Part shown: piece after piece, positions 7,723 through 15,855 of the stretch
Position numbering within the stretch: the stretch's first letter is position 1
How the letters are laid out: each line of letters opens with the position of its first letter
Assembly: GCF_963675985.1 (NCBI RefSeq)
Contig: NZ_OY780958.1
Coordinates: forward strand, 2,790,001 to 2,854,000
DNA length: 64,000 nucleotides
Direction of reading: 5' to 3'
Origin: an uncultured Roseibium sp.
GTDB lineage: Bacteria > Pseudomonadota > Alphaproteobacteria > Rhizobiales > Stappiaceae
Made by a program: the position numbers and the translations under genes
Notes under the pieces: generated by a model
Database searches by the model: none
Seen by the model: the letters and a program-made list of their open reading frames with translations, nothing else
Told to the model about the DNA's origin: nothing

Positions 7723-9543
7723 ATGCTGCCGAAGCGCTTTCGCATCACTCCGACGCTGACCTCGGTGATCGGAGCTTTCGTGCTCATCACGGCTGCTCTG
7801 GTTCTTCTGGTTCAGGCCTATACGTCGCAGAAAGTCGTCCGCCACCTGGGCGGCGAACTGGTCGATACGGGCATGCGGTCGCTCGAAGGGGCCTTCAACG
7901 ACAAGCTCGACGCCGTCGTCGAGATGGGGCATTTCACGGCCGAGGGTCTCAAATCCGGAGCGATTCCGAAGAACGATCCGGACACCTTGGCTGAGTATCT
8001 CTACGGGTCCCTCGCAGCATTGCCCCATGTCTCCTTCGTCGCAGTGTCCGACCGGGAAGGAAACACGGTGGAGATCGACCGCGGCCAAGCGGACGACATC
8101 TCCGTTCCCAATTTCTACAACAAGGCGAAGAACGACCCGATTCTCGGCCCCCTTCTGGAGAAGGCGGCCGAAGAAAAAGACCCGTTCTGGACAAAAGCGA
8201 AATACCTTCCCGAGCGGGGGCACAGTTACATCGGCCATATTACCCCGGTGTGGAGCGACAACCAATTCTCCGGCATCGTCATCGTCGCCATGTCCCTGCA
8301 CCGGATTTCCGATATCACCAGGGACATCTCAAGTAATATGATCACCGTGTTCCTGATGGAGCCCGGCACCAACAAGATCTTCGCGCATCCGTCCATCACC
8401 GCAGAGAATGATCAGGCGACGATCGGCCATCCCCTGATCGATGTGGAACGCATCCAGGACCCGTTTCTCTCAACCCTGCCTTCCACAAAGTTGGTGGAGG
8501 GTGGAGCGGATGGAAAAAACCGGGGTCACGAGTTGCGCGTCGGCTACGACGCCCATGGGCACAAGCGCTACATCCTGCTGGACAAGGGAGATCACGACCT
8601 GAAGGGTTTTCCGGTCCGGCTCGGGGCCCATTTTCCGGCAGAGGTTCTCGAACAGCCGTTGAACCAGCTCAGCGATGCCGCCCTGATCGGTGTGGCCCTT
8701 TTGGGCCTTTCCCTGATCGGTGCCGGGGTTCTGTCCCATCATATCGGCTCACCGATCAGGCGGGCCGCCAAAGGGGCGAGAGCCGTGGCCAGGCTCGAGC
8801 TGGATGCCGTGCCGGAACTGCCCCATTCCATGGTGCGTGAACTGGACGACCTGTCTACCGGCTTCAATACGATGGTGAGCGGCCTCTCGGCCTTCATGCG
8901 GTACATGCCCAAGACGCTGGTCACCAAGCTCATCCGCGAAGGCCGGGCCGATAGCCCGCCGGAGGAACGAAACCTCACGGTGCTCTTCACCGATATCGTC
9001 GGTTTCACGTCCCTGTCGGAATCGATGAACCCGCCCGAGATCGCCGCCTTCGTCAATCAGCATCTGACCCTGATCGGCTCCGTCATCGAGGCCCATGGCG
9101 GCACGATCGATAAATACGTGGGTGACAGCGTCATGGCATTCTGGGGCGCGCCAGAGCGGATCGGGAACCCGGCCGAACCGGCCGCGCGAGCGGCCCTGGA
9201 CATTGCCGGCGTCATTCATGCGGACAATCTGGCACGGAAGGCACAAGGCCTGCCGCCGGTGCATATCCGCATCGGGCTTCACGGCGGGCCTCTGGTCGTC
9301 GGCGACATCGGCGCGCCGAGCCGGGTCAACTACACCGTCATCGGCGACACGGTGAATGTCGCCTCGCGCCTGGAATCCCTCGGCCGTGAAGTCGATCCGG
9401 ACGCCGAAGTCATCATCCTTGCGTCACAGGATGTCGGTGACAGCCTGCCGCAGGAGATCGGTTACACGCCGCTGGGAGAACAGAAGGTTAAAGGCAAGGA
9501 TCGTCCGGTCGATGTGATTCGGCTGAAGCTGGACAAGGGCTGA
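7723..9543 (+). CDS. Membrane-bound class III adenylate/guanylate cyclase with Cache-like sensor
   Basis: A 606-residue signalling protein. One membrane helix (about 14-32) is followed by a periplasmic Cache-like sensor domain (to about 300), a second helix (about 312-332), a HAMP linker (about 333-390) and a class III cyclase domain (about 415-580). Catalytic residues are present: both metal aspartates (LFTDIVGFTS and YVGDSVMAFWG), the adenine-selecting Lys in TIDKYVGD, and the transition-state Asn/Arg in NVASRLE. The Lys favours ATP, so cAMP is the likely product. It stands alone between two terminators. A cyclic-nucleotide-binding antiporter lies at 26.7 kb, but no direct link is shown. 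Confidence 0.92.
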   Translation: MLPKRFRITPTLTSVIGAFVLITAALVLLVQAYTSQKVVRHLGGELVDTGMRSLEGAFNDKLDAVVEMGHFTAEGLKSGAIPKNDPDTLAEYLYGSLAALPHVSFVAVSDREGNTVEIDRGQADDISVPNFYNKAKNDPILGPLLEKAAEEKDPFWTKAKYLPERGHSYIGHITPVWSDNQFSGIVIVAMSLHRISDITRDISSNMITVFLMEPGTNKIFAHPSITAENDQATIGHPLIDVERIQDPFLSTLPSTKLVEGGADGKNRGHELRVGYDAHGHKRYILLDKGDHDLKGFPVRLGAHFPAEVLEQPLNQLSDAALIGVALLGLSLIGAGVLSHHIGSPIRRAAKGARAVARLELDAVPELPHSMVRELDDLSTGFNTMVSGLSAFMRYMPKTLVTKLIREGRADSPPEERNLTVLFTDIVGFTSLSESMNPPEIAAFVNQHLTLIGSVIEAHGGTIDKYVGDSVMAFWGAPERIGNPAEPAARAALDIAGVIHADNLARKAQGLPPVHIRIGLHGGPLVVGDIGAPSRVNYTVIGDTVNVASRLESLGREVDPDAEVIILASQDVGDSLPQEIGYTPLGEQKVKGKDRPVDVIRLKLDKG

Positions 9544-9649
9544 TCATCCGGCTTTCATCAGAAATCGATTCAACATCTTCATTTTTAACAATGCACTTCA
9601 AAGAAAGTGATTCAAGTTCTTAAACCACCCGGCGAAATTGATTCCGGAA

Positions 9650-9684
9650 ACAGCGGCAATTGATTGAACTGCCGCTGTTTTTTC
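9650..9684 (+). terminator. Rho-independent terminator between convergent genes
   Basis: A ten-base perfect stem AACAGCGGCA / TGCCGCTGTT with an 11-nt loop is followed by TTTT. It serves the cyclase gene on the plus strand and may also stop the homospermidine synthase transcript arriving from the other strand, which has a weaker T-tract. Confidence 0.85.
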
Positions 9685-9715
9685 AATTTTCCCTTAAGTC
9701 ACTTTTCTCAACGCA

Positions 9716-11329
9716 TCAGTGAACCAGAATGTTCCGGAATTGCCAGGGATCGGTTTCGTCCATGTCTTCCGGATAATAACCGGGCCGTCCCTGCAGCGGC
9801 GTCCAGTCGGTGTAGTAACCTTTCACCGGGCCGAGATAGGGCATCTGGATTTCCAGGCAGCGATTGTAGTCCATCTCGTCGGTCTCGACGATGCCTGCTT
9901 CCGGATTTTCCAGCGCCCAGACCATCCCGGCGAGCACGGCGGACGAGACCTGCAGCCCGGTGGCGTTCTGGTAGGGCGCCAGCTCACGTGTCTCTTCCAC
10001 CGACAGCTGAGAGCCGTACCAGTAGGCGTTCTTCGCGTGGCCGTAGAGCAGCACACCGAGTTCGTCTATGCCGGTTTCGATCTCGCCCTCGTCCAGCACA
10101 TGCAGTTCCGGCTGGACCTTGCCAGCCGCGCCGAACAGTTCATGCAAGGACAGCACCGCCACGTTCGCCGGATGGTAGGCGTAGTGACACGTCGGCCGAT
10201 AGGAGACCTTTTTGTCCTTGGTCACGGTGAAGTAGTCGGCGATTGAAATCGCCTCGTTGTGGGTTACCAAGAAGCCGTACTGGGCGCCGGGTGTCGGACA
10301 CCAGGTGCGTACACGGGTGTTGGCGCCGGACTGCTCCAGATAGATCGCCGCCTGACATCCCTTCTTGTGAGACTTCGCGTTGCCGGGCTTCCAGTTTTCA
10401 TGGGTTCCCCAGCCGAGTTCGGCCGGTTGGAAGCCTTCGGAGAGAAAACCTTCCACAGACCATGTGTTCCAGAAGGCATCGAGCGGTTTTGCCGCCTTGG
10501 CGATCTGCGTGTCGCGCTCGGCGATATGGATACCCTTGACCCCGGCCTTCTTCATCAGCTTCGCCCAGCCCTTTCGGCTGGTCGGCTCCTCGAACTTCAG
10601 GCCGATATCGCGGGCGATGTCCACCAGCGCCTTCTTGACGAACCAGGACACCATGCCCGGATTTGCGCCGCAGCAGGATACGGCGGTGGTCCCGCCCGGA
10701 TTTTTCTTCTTCTCCTTGCGCACGGTTTCGCGCAGGGCATAGTTGGTCCGGGCTTCGGCGCCGGCCTTTTCATCGAAGTAGAAACCGGGCCACGGTTCCA
10801 CGACCGTATCGATATAAAGCACGCCGAGCTTGCGGCAGAGCTTCATGATGTCGAGAGATGACGTATCGACGGAGAGATTGACGCAAAACCCCTGGCCCTC
10901 GCCTTCGGTCAGCAAGGGTGTCAGGATCTCCTCATAGTTTTCCGGTGTCAGAGCCGCCTTCTCGAAACGATAGCCCTTGTCGGCAATCAGGGCGGCATCC
11001 CCATCCACCGGATCAATCACGGTGAACCGCTTGGCATCAAAATCGAAATGACGCTCGATCAGCGGCAGGGTTCCCTTGCCGATGGAGCCGAAGCCGATCA
11101 TGACGACCGGGCCGGTGATCTCACCGTGTTTCGGCCAGGATTGCGCAACTGCCTTCTTAGGTGCGGTTTTGTTGGCAGGTGCTTTACGAGTCGGGGCCTT
11201 GCGGACCGCCGCCGGTTTCGCTGCAGCCGGCTTCGAGGCCGAGGCTTTGGCGGTTGCCGGTTTGCGTGTGGCAGGCTTGCGGGTTCCGGATCTGGGAGCG
11301 CGTGCTTTGGACGGGGTTTCGTCGGTCAT
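9716..11329 (-). CDS. hss: Homospermidine synthase with Ala/Lys/Pro-rich N-terminal tail
   Basis: A 537-residue homospermidine synthase (EC 2.5.1.44), which makes homospermidine from putrescine with NAD+. The Rossmann motif GFGSIGKGTLPLIERHF follows residue about 75, and the saccharopine-dehydrogenase-like body contains the family segments TTAVSCCGANPGMVSW and WGTHENWKPGNA. The enzyme body matches known bacterial Hss length (about 475). The first roughly 65 residues are extra: repeats of KPAT, KPAA and RKAP resembling histone H1 tails. GGTGGAGAG precedes the ATG, so the tail is probably translated. It is the last gene of the ODC-GNAT-hss operon, with 71 bp between GNAT and hss. Confidence 0.93.
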   Translation of the reverse strand: MTDETPSKARAPRSGTRKPATRKPATAKASASKPAAAKPAAVRKAPTRKAPANKTAPKKAVAQSWPKHGEITGPVVMIGFGSIGKGTLPLIERHFDFDAKRFTVIDPVDGDAALIADKGYRFEKAALTPENYEEILTPLLTEGEGQGFCVNLSVDTSSLDIMKLCRKLGVLYIDTVVEPWPGFYFDEKAGAEARTNYALRETVRKEKKKNPGGTTAVSCCGANPGMVSWFVKKALVDIARDIGLKFEEPTSRKGWAKLMKKAGVKGIHIAERDTQIAKAAKPLDAFWNTWSVEGFLSEGFQPAELGWGTHENWKPGNAKSHKKGCQAAIYLEQSGANTRVRTWCPTPGAQYGFLVTHNEAISIADYFTVTKDKKVSYRPTCHYAYHPANVAVLSLHELFGAAGKVQPELHVLDEGEIETGIDELGVLLYGHAKNAYWYGSQLSVEETRELAPYQNATGLQVSSAVLAGMVWALENPEAGIVETDEMDYNRCLEIQMPYLGPVKGYYTDWTPLQGRPGYYPEDMDETDPWQFRNILVH

Positions 11330-11400
11330 GTCTCTCCACCTCAGGCAAAAAATTGTGCCGGCATCGGCGATGCCGGCACATGTTCATATCGAAAAGTTCT

Positions 11401-11952
11401 TCAGGCAACCTTGTGATAGGGCAAATCGACGGTCGGCAGACCATGTGCCGCAGCCTGATCGAACTGGCCGGCAGCCGTCAGGCAGCCGGACAGCCGTCCC
11501 AGATGGCCGGAGGCAAACTCCAGACCCAGGAACCGTTCCCGCTCGAGCGGACCGGGCAGCACAACACTGTCCAGGAGCCCACGCGCAAAACCGAACCGCT
11601 CATAATAGGCAAGGTCGCCAACGAGCAGAACCGAACCGTGGCCGGCCAGAGCCGCCTGGGTCAGTACATGGCGCATCAGGCGATCGCCGATACGCTGCCC
11701 CTGACAGGTCTTGGCAACGGCAAGAGGGCCGAGCAAAAGCGAGACCTGACCCGTGGCATCGACCACCGGCCAAAGCCGAACGGTGCCGACAAGAGCGTCC
11801 GTCTCGTCGAGCGCCGAGTAGGCAAAGGCCGGCAGGCGGCCTTCGCGCAGCCGTTCGCTGGTTTTCTGATGCCGATCGAAGCCGAAGCTCAGGTCGAGCA
11901 GCGCCTCGCGGGCGCCGACATGAGCCGGCGCCTCGTCAACAATGTGGATCAT
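11401..11952 (-). CDS. GNAT family N-acetyltransferase
   Basis: A 183-residue YhbS-like GNAT protein. The acetyl-CoA-binding motif A is seen as LLLGPLAVAKTCQGQRIGDRL, with the Q/R-x-x-G-x-G/A signature as QGQRIG, and motif B as GDLAYYERFGFAR. It lies 12 bp downstream of the ornithine decarboxylase and upstream of homospermidine synthase, so it is almost certainly co-transcribed. This context suggests a polyamine or precursor as acceptor, but polyamine acetylation is inference; the substrate is not visible in the sequence. GAGGA precedes the ATG. Confidence 0.88.
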   Translation of the reverse strand: MIHIVDEAPAHVGAREALLDLSFGFDRHQKTSERLREGRLPAFAYSALDETDALVGTVRLWPVVDATGQVSLLLGPLAVAKTCQGQRIGDRLMRHVLTQAALAGHGSVLLVGDLAYYERFGFARGLLDSVVLPGPLERERFLGLEFASGHLGRLSGCLTAAGQFDQAAAHGLPTVDLPYHKVA

Positions 11953-11964
11953 CGTCGGCGATCC

Positions 11965-13095
11965 TCAGATCACGTAGGAAGCAAGCGGCGCGAAGCCGTT
12001 GAAGCCCACGGACGAGTAGGTGGTGGTGTAGGCACCGCAGGCCTCGATCAGCACCTTGTCGCCGATCGACAGGCTGACCGGCAATTCGTAGGGCGTCTTT
12101 TCGTAAAGGACGTCCACGCTGTCGCAGGTCGGTCCGGCCAGCACGCACGGAGCTGTTTCGTCGCCATCACGCGGGGTGCGGATCGGGTAGCGGATCGCTT
12201 CGTCCATGGTCTCGGCGAGGCCATGGAACTTGCCGATGTCGAGGAAGACCCAGCGGACGTCGTCGTCAGCGGACTTCTTGGAAATCAGAACCACTTCCGA
12301 TTCGATCATGCCGGCGTTGCCGACCATGCCGCGGCCCGGTTCGATGATGGTCGACGGCAGGCGGTTGCCGAAGTGATCGGTCAGCGCACGGAAGATCGCT
12401 TCGCCGTAGCTCGGCACACCGGGCACGTCCTTCAGGTAACGGGTCGGGAAACCGCCGCCCATGTTGACCATCTTCAGCTCGATGCCACGGGTTGCCATTT
12501 CCTGGAACACGCCGGCGGCCATGGAAAGAGCGGCATCCCAGGCACCCAGATTGGCCTGCTGAGAGCCGACATGGAAAGACACGCCATGGGCTTCAAGGCC
12601 GGAGCGGTGAGCATGTTCCAGGACGTCCGCGGCCATTTCCGGCGCACAGCCGAACTTGCGCGACAGCGGCCATTCCGCACCGATGCCGTCGCAAAGCACG
12701 CGGCAGAAGACACGGGAGCCGGCGGCAACGCGGGCGATCTTGTCGACTTCTTCCACACAGTCGACGGCGAACAGGCGCACGCCATATTCATAGGCGCGGG
12801 CGATGTCCCGTTCCTTCTTGATGGTGTTGCCGTAGGAAATGCGGGCTGCATCGGCGCCGGTCGCCAGCACCATTTCGATTTCGCCGACAGAGGCGCAATC
12901 GAAGCACGAGCCCAGGCTTTCCAGCAGGGACAGGATTTCAGGCGCCGGATTGGCCTTCACTGCGTAATAAACAGAAGTATCCGGCAGAGCCTTGGCGAAG
13001 GTCAGGTAGTTTTCGCGGACAATGTCGGTGTCGACGACAACGCAGGGACCTTCGTCTTCGCGTCGGCGGAGGAATTCACGGATGCGTTCGCTCAT
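11965..13095 (-). CDS. Ornithine (or lysine/ornithine) decarboxylase, alanine-racemase fold
   Basis: A 376-residue PLP-dependent decarboxylase of the eukaryotic-like ODC family (fold type III). The PLP lysine lies in YYAVKANPAPEIL, the glycine-rich phosphate-binding region is VNMGGGFPTRY, and the catalytic Cys/Asp motif is GPTCDSVDVLYE. It produces putrescine (and possibly cadaverine), which feeds the homospermidine synthase at the end of the operon. GAGGGGA precedes the ATG. The upstream leader carries a large hairpin close to the start codon, suggesting post-transcriptional control, as known for polyamine genes. Ornithine versus lysine preference cannot be settled here. Confidence 0.93.
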   Translation of the reverse strand: MSERIREFLRRREDEGPCVVVDTDIVRENYLTFAKALPDTSVYYAVKANPAPEILSLLESLGSCFDCASVGEIEMVLATGADAARISYGNTIKKERDIARAYEYGVRLFAVDCVEEVDKIARVAAGSRVFCRVLCDGIGAEWPLSRKFGCAPEMAADVLEHAHRSGLEAHGVSFHVGSQQANLGAWDAALSMAAGVFQEMATRGIELKMVNMGGGFPTRYLKDVPGVPSYGEAIFRALTDHFGNRLPSTIIEPGRGMVGNAGMIESEVVLISKKSADDDVRWVFLDIGKFHGLAETMDEAIRYPIRTPRDGDETAPCVLAGPTCDSVDVLYEKTPYELPVSLSIGDKVLIEACGAYTTTYSSVGFNGFAPLASYVI

Positions 13096-13330
13096 CGGGG
13101 GTTCCCCTCTTCCAATCTCTCGTGCGAAGCCGGCCTTTTCTTTGCTGGCCGCTTCGCAGCTTCACGTCGCAGGGTGCCGATAAGACAGGGCCGCGATCCC
13201 CGTGGTGGAAGCCGGGGGCGGACTGCAATAGCGGCGACGGTTGGGCGATGCGAGCCGGAGGCAGCGCAAAGCTTTCCCGCGTCGGGAATGCCGTTGATTG
13301 GATCGGAAAACCGAACCGCACGTCGGGCAA
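13096..13330 (-). promoter_or_regulatory. Structured leader of the ornithine decarboxylase operon (candidate speF-type leader)
   Basis: The 5' region of the decarboxylase is long and highly structured. At 13123-13158 the arms TGCGAAGC+GGCC and GGCC+GCTTCGCA pair over 12 bp with one bulged base, ending 27 nt before the ATG. An 84-codon frame is open through the leader and runs 20 nt into the gene. Alphaproteobacterial odc genes are known to carry the speF RNA motif; whether this leader matches that covariance model must be tested. Only the hairpin is seen directly. Confidence 0.4.
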
Positions 13331-13603
13331 TGATGTAACAAGTGCCTCTTCAGTGACCCCGGAGGTTGGAAACCCCGGCAGAGACCGAAAAAACCCTCTG
13401 TACGTCGTTGCTTTAAGCCGTCCGGATCATGCTGCCCCGCCCCTTGGCGGTGTTTTGCGGCAGCGGCCCCTTAAGAGATGTCTGCATCAGCCATCCCATG
13501 AACGACCACGGGCACGTGCGAATTTGGGCAAGCGGTATTTGGGGCAATTCGCTTTTGAGTTCAAGTGGTTTTTTTTGAAAATGCCAAAAAAGTTCAAAAG
13601 CCA

Positions 13604-13630
13604 AAGAAGGGGCCGCAATGGCCCCTTCTT
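13604..13630 (-). terminator. Terminator hairpin downstream of the EF-hand gene
   Basis: An 11-base perfect stem AAGAAGGGGCC / GGCCCCTTCTT with a five-base loop. Read on the minus strand it is followed by a T-rich stretch (TTTGGCTTTTG), consistent with termination of the EF-hand transcript. Confidence 0.7.
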
Positions 13631-13637
13631 ATGACAG

Positions 13638-13678
13638 GCAGTCGTCAGTGCGGGTGGGGGGCATTGACTGACGACTGC
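13638..13678 (-). repeat. Perfect 12-bp inverted repeat
   Basis: GCAGTCGTCAGT at 13638-13649 and its complement ACTGACGACTGC at 13667-13678 surround a 17-nt G-rich loop. It sits between the EF-hand stop codon and the terminator hairpin, so it would form a stem in the 3' end of that mRNA. Confidence 0.6.
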
Positions 13679-13689
13679 TGCCATTTCCG

Positions 13690-13719
13690 CCGGCCCGGGA
13701 ACACCGGTTCCCCGGCCGG
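13690..13719 (-). repeat. 12-bp inverted repeat next to the EF-hand stop codon
   Basis: CCGGCCCGGGAA and TTCCCCGGCCGG pair with a single mismatch around a six-base loop, ending 12 bp from the end of the EF-hand gene. It is the first of three successive 3' hairpins of that transcript. Confidence 0.55.
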
Positions 13720-13731
13720 ATTTACCTGATG

Positions 13732-14910
13732 TCAGCGGTTGCCGCGGCCGCAGCCGGAGCCTCCTCGCTGACCGGGACCGAAGCCGCCGTGATGCCACCG
13801 GCCCTTGCCCATGCCCTTGCGAGCGAAGTCGGCGGAGGTGATGACACCGTCGCCATTGCGATCCATGCGCTCCACCAGGCCTTTGGTCCGAACAGCATGT
13901 TCTTCAGCGGTGATCTTCAGATCGCCGTCCGTATCCATGGACTGGAACATCCGCACCGCCCGGGGATCCTGCAGGGTCGACCAGATAGCGGAGAAGTCCT
14001 CCAGGGTGAAGGACCCGGACTTGTCCGTGTCAGCAGAGGCATAGAGCTTGCCGCGCACCTCGGTGAATTCCTCACGGGTGATCTTGCCGTCGCCGTCCGT
14101 GTCGAAGATCTGGAACATGCCGGCCATCATGCCGTGACCGCCCATCGGGCCCATACCCATGTAACCGCGGGCGCCGCCGCCCATGCCCCGGTGCGGACCC
14201 CAATGGTGGCCCCAGCGCGGTCCGTTCCGGCCATCATCGTCGTTCCAGCGCATACCGCCACCTTGGCCACCACCTTGGCCGCGGCCCTGGCCGGAGCCGT
14301 AGCCCTGCCCCATTCCCTGGCCCTTTCCTGGTCCCATGCCGCGACCTGAGGCCGCATTATCATCGGAATCAGTCGCGCTGCCGGGTCTCATGCCTTTTCC
14401 GGGACCGAAGCCCTTGCCGCCGGGACGACCGCGCAGCATTTCCAGTTCGCCGTTGCCATCCCGGTCGAGGCGGGAGAACATGCGGTCTGTCTGGGCGTTG
14501 AATTCGGCTTCGGTGACCGTGCCGTCGCCATCCTTGTCCAGGCGCTGGAAGGCACGGACCTGCATGTCCTTGCTCCGCTTGGCAAAGCCGGCCTTGAACT
14601 CATTGAGTTCGACGGCGCCGTCACCGCTGGTATCCATCTCTGTAAAGCGGTTTGCAGCGGCTTCGTCGACTTCCGCCTGCGTAATCACGCCGTCGCCGTT
14701 GACGTCGAAGCGTTCCATGATGCGACCGCCGCGCATTCCGCCACGCGGACCACCCATCATGTGCCAGCCATGCGGGCCATTTCCGCCGCCCCATCCCTGA
14801 TTGTTCGGGCCTTGGGCTCCTTGTGCATATACGCTCATGGATGTGGTGAGAGCCGTGCCCGCAACACCTGCTGCCAGCGCTGCTATTGCGAATGTCTTAA
14901 GCGTTTTCAT
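13732..14910 (-). CDS. Secreted multi-EF-hand calcium-binding protein
   Basis: A 392-residue exported protein with a signal peptide (cleavage near VYA-QG, residue 29). Eight EF-hand loops occur in two groups of four. Loops at residues 69-80, 93-104 and 125-136 are canonical; the fourth (from 149) lacks the final acidic residue; a Gly/Met/Arg-rich linker of about 100 residues follows; then four more, of which DTDGDLKITAEE lacks the central Gly. It probably binds several calcium ions outside the inner membrane. It is divergent from an OmpR-type two-component system, a layout that suggests control by that system, possibly in response to calcium (inference). GC-rich low-complexity segments make frames on both strands look open. 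Confidence 0.85.
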   Translation of the reverse strand: MKTLKTFAIAALAAGVAGTALTTSMSVYAQGAQGPNNQGWGGGNGPHGWHMMGGPRGGMRGGRIMERFDVNGDGVITQAEVDEAAANRFTEMDTSGDGAVELNEFKAGFAKRSKDMQVRAFQRLDKDGDGTVTEAEFNAQTDRMFSRLDRDGNGELEMLRGRPGGKGFGPGKGMRPGSATDSDDNAASGRGMGPGKGQGMGQGYGSGQGRGQGGGQGGGMRWNDDDGRNGPRWGHHWGPHRGMGGGARGYMGMGPMGGHGMMAGMFQIFDTDGDGKITREEFTEVRGKLYASADTDKSGSFTLEDFSAIWSTLQDPRAVRMFQSMDTDGDLKITAEEHAVRTKGLVERMDRNGDGVITSADFARKGMGKGRWHHGGFGPGQRGGSGCGRGNR

Positions 14911-15006
14911 CCCACATTACTCCGTGGTTCGTCGTTGCGATGACCAAGAGATAGGTGGGAAATGTCTCAGAAATACGGTCGGGAATCGGCATAAGTGTCG
15001 CCAATT

Positions 15007-15022
15007 GTCCGCATTTGCGGAC
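15007..15022 (+). promoter_or_regulatory. Palindrome in the EF-hand / two-component intergenic region
   Basis: GTCCGCA-TT-TGCGGAC is a perfect dyad between the divergent starts. It is a candidate operator or the stem of a short leader hairpin; function is inferred from position. Confidence 0.4.
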
Positions 15023-15024
15023 CC

Positions 15025-15040
15025 GTTACATCCTGTTACA
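15025..15040 (+). promoter_or_regulatory. Direct repeat resembling an OmpR/PhoB-family binding site
   Basis: GTTACA occurs twice at exactly 10-bp spacing (15025-15030 and 15035-15040), one helical turn apart. OmpR-family regulators typically bind such tandem half-sites, and the site lies about 90 bp upstream of a response regulator of this family and 115 bp upstream of the divergent EF-hand gene. Autoregulation and EF-hand control are inferred. Confidence 0.45.
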
Positions 15041-15126
15041 AAATCGGCTCGCGAAGACACGCGCTACACATTAGTTAGGGTCAGGACCCAAGATTACAGA
15101 GCCGTATTCCCGATCGGAGCCTGAAA

Positions 15127-15855
15127 GTGAACGACCCGAGCCCCCATATTCTCGTTGTGGACGACCACCGCGATATCCGGGAGACGCTTGCGCGTTATCT
15201 GGTCAAGAACGGCCTCAGGGCAACCACGGCTGAAAGCGCGGCTCATGCCCGCAAGGCCCTGAAGGCGGCCTCGATCGATCTGGTGGTCCTGGACATCATG
15301 ATGCCGGGCGAGGACGGACTGTCGCTGTGCCGCCATCTGGTGGAAACCGGATCCATCCCCGTTATCCTGCTGACCGCCATGGCGGATGACACCGACCGGG
15401 TGATCGGCCTCGAAATCGGCGCCGACGACTATGTCACCAAGCCTTTCAATCCGCGCGAACTTCTGGCCCGCATCCGTGCGGTCCTCAGACGGACATCCCT
15501 CGTCCCGAAGGAACGTGACCCGATGGAGCAGGAGGAGCTCGGCTTCGAGGGCTGGCGCCTCAACGTGTCCAAGCGCGAGCTTCTGGATGCGGACGGCGTG
15601 GTGGTTCCTCTCTCGAGCGGCGAGTTCCAGCTTCTGTGCGCCTTCCTGAAACGGCCCAAGATGGTTCTGACCCGCGACCAGCTTCTGGACCTGACCACCG
15701 GACGCACGCCAACCGTGTTTGACCGCTCAATCGACAACCAGGTGTCGCGATTGCGGCGCAAGATCGAGGTGGACCCGAAGGATCCCAAACTGATCAAGAC
15801 CGTCTGGGGCGGCGGCTACATGCTGACGGCGGATGTCAAGGGCGGCGCCGAATGA
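15127..15855 (+). CDS. OmpR-family response regulator
   Basis: A 242-residue response regulator: an N-terminal receiver domain (phospho-acceptor Asp in VVLDIMMPGEDG near residue 57, acidic pair in VVDDHRD, Lys in YVTKPFNPREL) and a C-terminal winged-helix DNA-binding domain (about residues 140-238, ending KTVWGGGYML). The start is a GTG at 15127 with GGAG seven bases upstream. The stop overlaps the kinase start by four bases, so the two are coupled. It probably regulates itself and the divergent EF-hand gene through the intergenic direct repeat. Confidence 0.93.
   Translation: MNDPSPHILVVDDHRDIRETLARYLVKNGLRATTAESAAHARKALKAASIDLVVLDIMMPGEDGLSLCRHLVETGSIPVILLTAMADDTDRVIGLEIGADDYVTKPFNPRELLARIRAVLRRTSLVPKERDPMEQEELGFEGWRLNVSKRELLDADGVVVPLSSGEFQLLCAFLKRPKMVLTRDQLLDLTTGRTPTVFDRSIDNQVSRLRRKIEVDPKDPKLIKTVWGGGYMLTADVKGGAE

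Larger units (their letters stand above)
13331..13731. other. Intergenic region with clustered hairpins
   Basis: No gene was recognised in this stretch. The half near 13.4-13.58 kb, upstream of the decarboxylase leader, includes A/T runs around 13560-13595 that may contribute to its promoter, but no confident -35/-10 pair was found. The half next to the EF-hand gene carries three consecutive inverted repeats (13604-13719), listed separately. Confidence 0.5.

Noticed and set aside
9544..9715. Possible tRNA or small RNA gene
   Set aside because: Only a terminator hairpin is visible; no cloverleaf or conserved tRNA boxes here or in other intergenic regions examined.
11161..13338. 725-codon open frame on the plus strand opposite the polyamine operon
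   Set aside because: Antisense to three clearly recognised genes and lacking domain motifs or a ribosome binding site.
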